From assembly GCA_949935895.1 (NCBI GenBank), contig CATLGL010000010.1, positions 1 through 19,146 of the forward strand: a DNA stretch of 19,146 nt, given 5' to 3'. Under the pieces are notes generated by a model. It was not told the origin of the DNA. It saw only the letters and a list, made by a program, of their open reading frames with translations, and did not search any database. The stretch is from an uncultured Clostridia bacterium (GTDB lineage Bacteria; Bacillota; Clostridia; TANB77; CAG-508). The position numbers and the translations under genes were made by a program. Shown piece after piece: positions 16,506 to 19,146 of the stretch (the stretch's first letter is position 1; each line of letters opens with the position of its first letter).

Positions 16506-17694
16506 CTATATCTTGTATGATTCTTTATTCTTTAAGTGTTTAATCTTATATGGTAAATCTAACTTGTCAAAATCGTATGAGTTTATTCCGATGTATAGGA
16601 ATTATCACGTTAGGCTTAACAATATTGCAAACCTCTATAATTCCTTTAGCTGTTGCATGACCGCTTGTATGTAAATAATGGTATTTTTTAGGAACAAACT
16701 TAACAAGGTCTTTTTCTGCTGTTTTACCTTGTAAATATCCTAACCATTGAGAATAAATGAATAGGTTGTTTTTAAATCTAGGGTTATAAACAAATTTCTT
16801 TGAAAAGTAGTTGCTGCGAACTAACATACAAAAACCATTACTTACCATCTTTTTATACAATTCGCTATCAAAACTCTTAACATCAGAGAAATTATAATAA
16901 TCTGTAAATTTCGCACTATTTTTGCTTACATAATCAAGTATCTTCTTTTGGTAAATATCACATATAAATAGTTTTTCTCCTGCTTTTTTATTCGCATGAT
17001 AAAAAGAAGCTATCCTGTCAATGTTAGTGGAAGCACACAATATAAAAATGTATTTTTTGCTTTTTATTAAGCTAATTGCTTCTTCTTGTAACATAAATTC
17101 AGACATAAAATCTTCATCTTGCCTTGAAAGTGTTGTATGTTCACAAATGAGAATATCAACTTTTCCTATTTTTTTAAGTGTTTTAGGTGTTCCTTTACCC
17201 ATAGGACCATGTAAACGGAAGTCCCCAGTATGTAAAATTCTCTTGCCGTTAGCTTCTATAAGAAACATATAACTGTCAAAGGCGGAATGGTCTGTACGAA
17301 TAGGAGTTATTTTCATATCTCCAATTTTAAAAGGTACACCTTGCTTGAATATTTTAAATGTATCTATTTTATCAATATGTTCCTGTGTAATTTCTGTAAC
17401 TCCTGTATCTTTCATTTTATTTTGAAATATAGTAAAAATCTCTTTTGCTTGTTTTCCAATGTAAATAGGAACATTCTTACTAACTTGCATATATTCGCCT
17501 ATATGGTCGCCGTGATAATGTGTTATAAGAACTGCATCACATTTTTTGCTAATATTAGTAATATTCACTTCTATTTCATTTTCACAATTTGGGAGATTAG
17601 AGCCAACGTCAATAAGTATCATTGCTTTTTTACTTTTAATTTCAGTTACACAACCACCAATTTGATTAATTCCTCTATGAATTTTTATTTGCAT
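16506..17694 (-). CDS. Metallo-beta-lactamase-fold hydrolase, RNase J/beta-CASP-like, read through a CGG +1 site
   Basis: The protein, 395 residues with the shift, has the metal-binding motif THYHGDHIG, then HTGDFRLHG, CASTNIDRIASFYHANKKAG in the cap region, TSGHA, and a late IPIHG. This order resembles RNase J-like beta-CASP hydrolases that cut or trim nucleic acids, but the substrate is unknown. ATG 17694 is preferred, with AAAGGA nine bases upstream. Read conventionally, the frame passes CGG 16590 and ends at 16567 with RNKLIRF. The shifted frame continues for 27 residues (GINSYDFDKLDLPYKIKHL, then ESYKI), a normal family ending, and stops at 16506. That places it 33 bases before the next gene start instead of 94. 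Confidence 0.82.
16587..16590 (-). other. In-frame CGGA recoding site in the metallo-hydrolase gene
   Basis: The sense order is CCT ATA CAT CGG AAT. CGGA as glycine gives IIPIHGINSYDF and a 27-residue end, against IIPIHRNKLIRF and a stop. The histidine codon CAT would slip to ATC, which its tRNA cannot read. Confidence 0.78.
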
Positions 17695-17904
17695 ATACAT
17701 TTTCCTTTTCATTTGTTTTTATGCTTCTATTTCAAGCCATAATCGTTTTTAAACCATTTATAGAAACGGGGTAATATAAGTTGCTTTCAAGCAATTTGCA
17801 ACCTTATTTTGCAATTTCTTATTACTTCCAAAATTCTATTTATTGTCATAGCACATCCTATCGTTGTCTATACCATAATTTTTAGAAAACCATAACAAAA
17901 CCAG

Positions 17905-18411
17905 TTATACATCTCTAATATTTTCAAATACTTTACATATTAGTCTAGTGTAATCTATTATTCCACCTACCATAACATCCGTATTTCCTAAAAGGTCTGA
18001 AATTGTACTTACTTTATGATTTTTCAAGTATGGTAATTGTTTTTTACATAAAGGAAATATGTCGATTACTTCATTATCTAAACTTAAATCAATATTATTA
18101 CAATTCTTTTTTATAAATCCCATAACAAGATAGGCATCATGTACAACAATAGGTAATTGACCTATAAACTCTAAAATTCTTGGCATTACTTTATCTATTG
18201 TTTCTGCATTGTTTAACTTATCACTTGTAAATCCATTTATTGACTGATGTATAGGTTGTTTAGAATTAACAAAAGCAGTATATTCATCAACAATATTCCC
18301 ATCTTTTACTTTACAAACAGCTACTTCAATTATTTGGTCTTTTTCTGGGTTAAATCCATCTGTTTCAATATCTAATACCACATATTCATCTAACATTTTT
18401 CTAATACACAT
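17905..18411 (-). CDS. DnaQ-fold exonuclease-like protein, copy 2, probably inactive
   Basis: This 168-residue protein has a DEDD-type exonuclease fold with DIETDG at residues 14-19 (ExoI), but the ExoII segment is HDAYLVMGFI, in which the usual FD is LV. In the ExoIII region the metal-binding histidine aligns with valine in MVGGIIDYTR, while the aspartate remains. Two of the five expected catalytic residues are therefore missing. It closely resembles the protein encoded immediately upstream, including nearly identical DNA around 18160-18210, so it arose by tandem duplication. AAAGGA lies before ATG 18411. A binding role is more likely than nuclease activity, but this is inferred. Confidence 0.75.
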   Translation of the reverse strand: MCIRKMLDEYVVLDIETDGFNPEKDQIIEVAVCKVKDGNIVDEYTAFVNSKQPIHQSINGFTSDKLNNAETIDKVMPRILEFIGQLPIVVHDAYLVMGFIKKNCNNIDLSLDNEVIDIFPLCKKQLPYLKNHKVSTISDLLGNTDVMVGGIIDYTRLICKVFENIRDV

Positions 18412-18438
18412 ATTTATTATTCCTTTACAAACGTATTA

Positions 18439-18951
18439 CTATCTTACACTTTCAAATACTCTGAAAGTCCATCTAGCATAATCTATTAAACTAATTATTT
18501 CAACTTCATTACCTCCTAAAGCCTTTGAAATTGCTTTTATTGTGTACTTTTTTAAATCTGGTAGTTTTTTCTTACATAAAGGCAAGGTGTCAATTATTTG
18601 ATTATCTAAATTTATATTAAGATTAGTGCAATTTTGTTTTATAAATCCCATAACATAATAAGAATGATGTATAACAATAGGTAGTTGACCTATAAACTCT
18701 AAAATTCTTGGCATTACTTTATCTATTGTTTCTGCTTTTTCTAGTTCATCATTTGTTATTCCTGTAATCTCTGTTACTGCTTGATGTATGGGATGTTTTG
18801 GATTAACAAACATGGTACATTCATCAATAATATTTCCATCTTTCACTTTGCAAACTGCTATTTCAATTATTTTGTGCTTTTGAAAATTAAAGCCTGTCGT
18901 TTCTATATCTATTGTTACATATTCATTTAATATTTTTCTTTTGATACACAT
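18439..18951 (-). CDS. DnaQ-fold exonuclease-like protein, copy 1, probably inactive
   Basis: This 170-residue protein has ExoI residues D15 and E17 in DIETTGF, as in the epsilon/DnaQ family. ExoII reads HHSYYVMGFI, with valine 100 where the catalytic aspartate is expected. In ExoIII, isoleucine 152 replaces the histidine of the HxxxxD motif, and D157 remains. The conserved loss in both copies suggests selection for a non-catalytic role. GAAAGGAT precedes ATG 18951, and the stop of the upstream partial gene is 13 bases away. A 27-base gap leads into copy 2. The duplication and shared upstream sequence (AATAAATATGTGTAT) are visible directly. Confidence 0.75.
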   Translation of the reverse strand: MCIKRKILNEYVTIDIETTGFNFQKHKIIEIAVCKVKDGNIIDECTMFVNPKHPIHQAVTEITGITNDELEKAETIDKVMPRILEFIGQLPIVIHHSYYVMGFIKQNCTNLNINLDNQIIDTLPLCKKKLPDLKKYTIKAISKALGGNEVEIISLIDYARWTFRVFESVR

Positions 18952-18964
18952 ATTTATTATCCTT

Positions 18965-19146
18965 TCATTGTAATAACATTTTAAAATCTGTTTCTAAACC
19001 ATTTTTCTTGGGTTTTATTAAATTCTTTTTGCCATAATAGTATCTATCTATTAAGTATTTTAAATATTCACTTGCATATTTATAATTATACAAGTTGTCG
19101 ATATATTCTTGCACCTCTGGAATATTCCTATTTTTGCGAAGTAATC
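18965..19146 (-). CDS. C-terminal fragment of an unknown protein (5' end outside window)
   Basis: The last 182 bases hold an open leftward frame of about 59 residues ending in TGA at 18967-18965. It is charged and tyrosine-rich (VQEYIDNLYNYKYASEYLKYLIDRYYYGKKNL) and not recognised. AGG is used as an ordinary arginine codon in NRN. The stop overlaps the ribosome site of the first DnaQ-like gene, so it is probably the preceding operon member. Confidence 0.55.
   Translation of the reverse strand, partial: LLRKNRNIPEVQEYIDNLYNYKYASEYLKYLIDRYYYGKKNLIKPKKNGLETDFKMLLQ

Noticed and set aside
16567..16590. Ordinary arginine reading of CGG at the metallo-hydrolase end
   Set aside because: It is possible in principle, but gives a truncated end of RNKLIRF. 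The shifted end gives a family-like tail and normal operon spacing.

Overview
The window is low-GC, AT-rich DNA of the clostridial kind: strong GGAGG ribosome binding sites, consensus sigma-A-like promoters, a spore photoproduct lyase-like gene, and Firmicute families such as DUF5711, YkvI-like and CmpB-like membrane proteins. I cannot name the species. A host that forms spores is suggested but not proven.

Layout. Positions 1-5779 hold a leftward operon: an ABC ATPase, an ABC-2 permease and a GldG-like protein, then a YkvI-like transporter, a DUF5711 protein and a CvpA-like protein cut by the window edge. Positions 5974-7946 run rightward: a Gdt1/TMEM165-type cation transporter, the CRM-domain protein YhbY, and a HAD 5'-nucleotidase-like protein. 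A CmpB-like membrane gene (leftward), a spore photoproduct lyase-like gene (rightward) and tRNA-Arg(UCU) follow. From about 9970 to the right edge lies an integrated mobile element. It has a tyrosine integrase beside the tRNA, an Xre repressor, a divergent operator region, a small excisionase-like gene and a D5-type primase/helicase. A 368-base intergenic region rich in repeats follows, then a leftward accessory operon with a DUF3560 protein, an unknown protein, a beta-CASP-like metallo-hydrolase and two duplicated DnaQ-fold proteins.

The main discovery is how the codon CGG behaves. In the genes I can frame, CGG occurs in phase six times, and I see no case where it reads as a plain arginine inside a conserved protein. 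At five of the six, reading CGG as arginine derails a conserved protein. Reading the four bases CGGN as one glycine, or equally skipping the C, restores the expected protein: DUF5711, YkvI-like, Gdt1-like, D5 primase and metallo-hydrolase. The sixth is at the last codons of the excisionase-like gene and fits either reading. By manual scan, about 23 sense-strand CGG triplets lie out of phase in coding genes, and none disturbs its frame. The sites occur on both genomic strands but always in sense orientation, always on a codon boundary, and always before a GGN glycine codon. The preceding codons are varied. Sequencing error does not explain this well. The simplest reading is that CGG is no longer an arginine codon here and is decoded genome-wide with a +1 shift, perhaps by a glycine tRNA with an expanded anticodon loop. 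The mobile element follows the same rule, so it seems adapted to this lineage.
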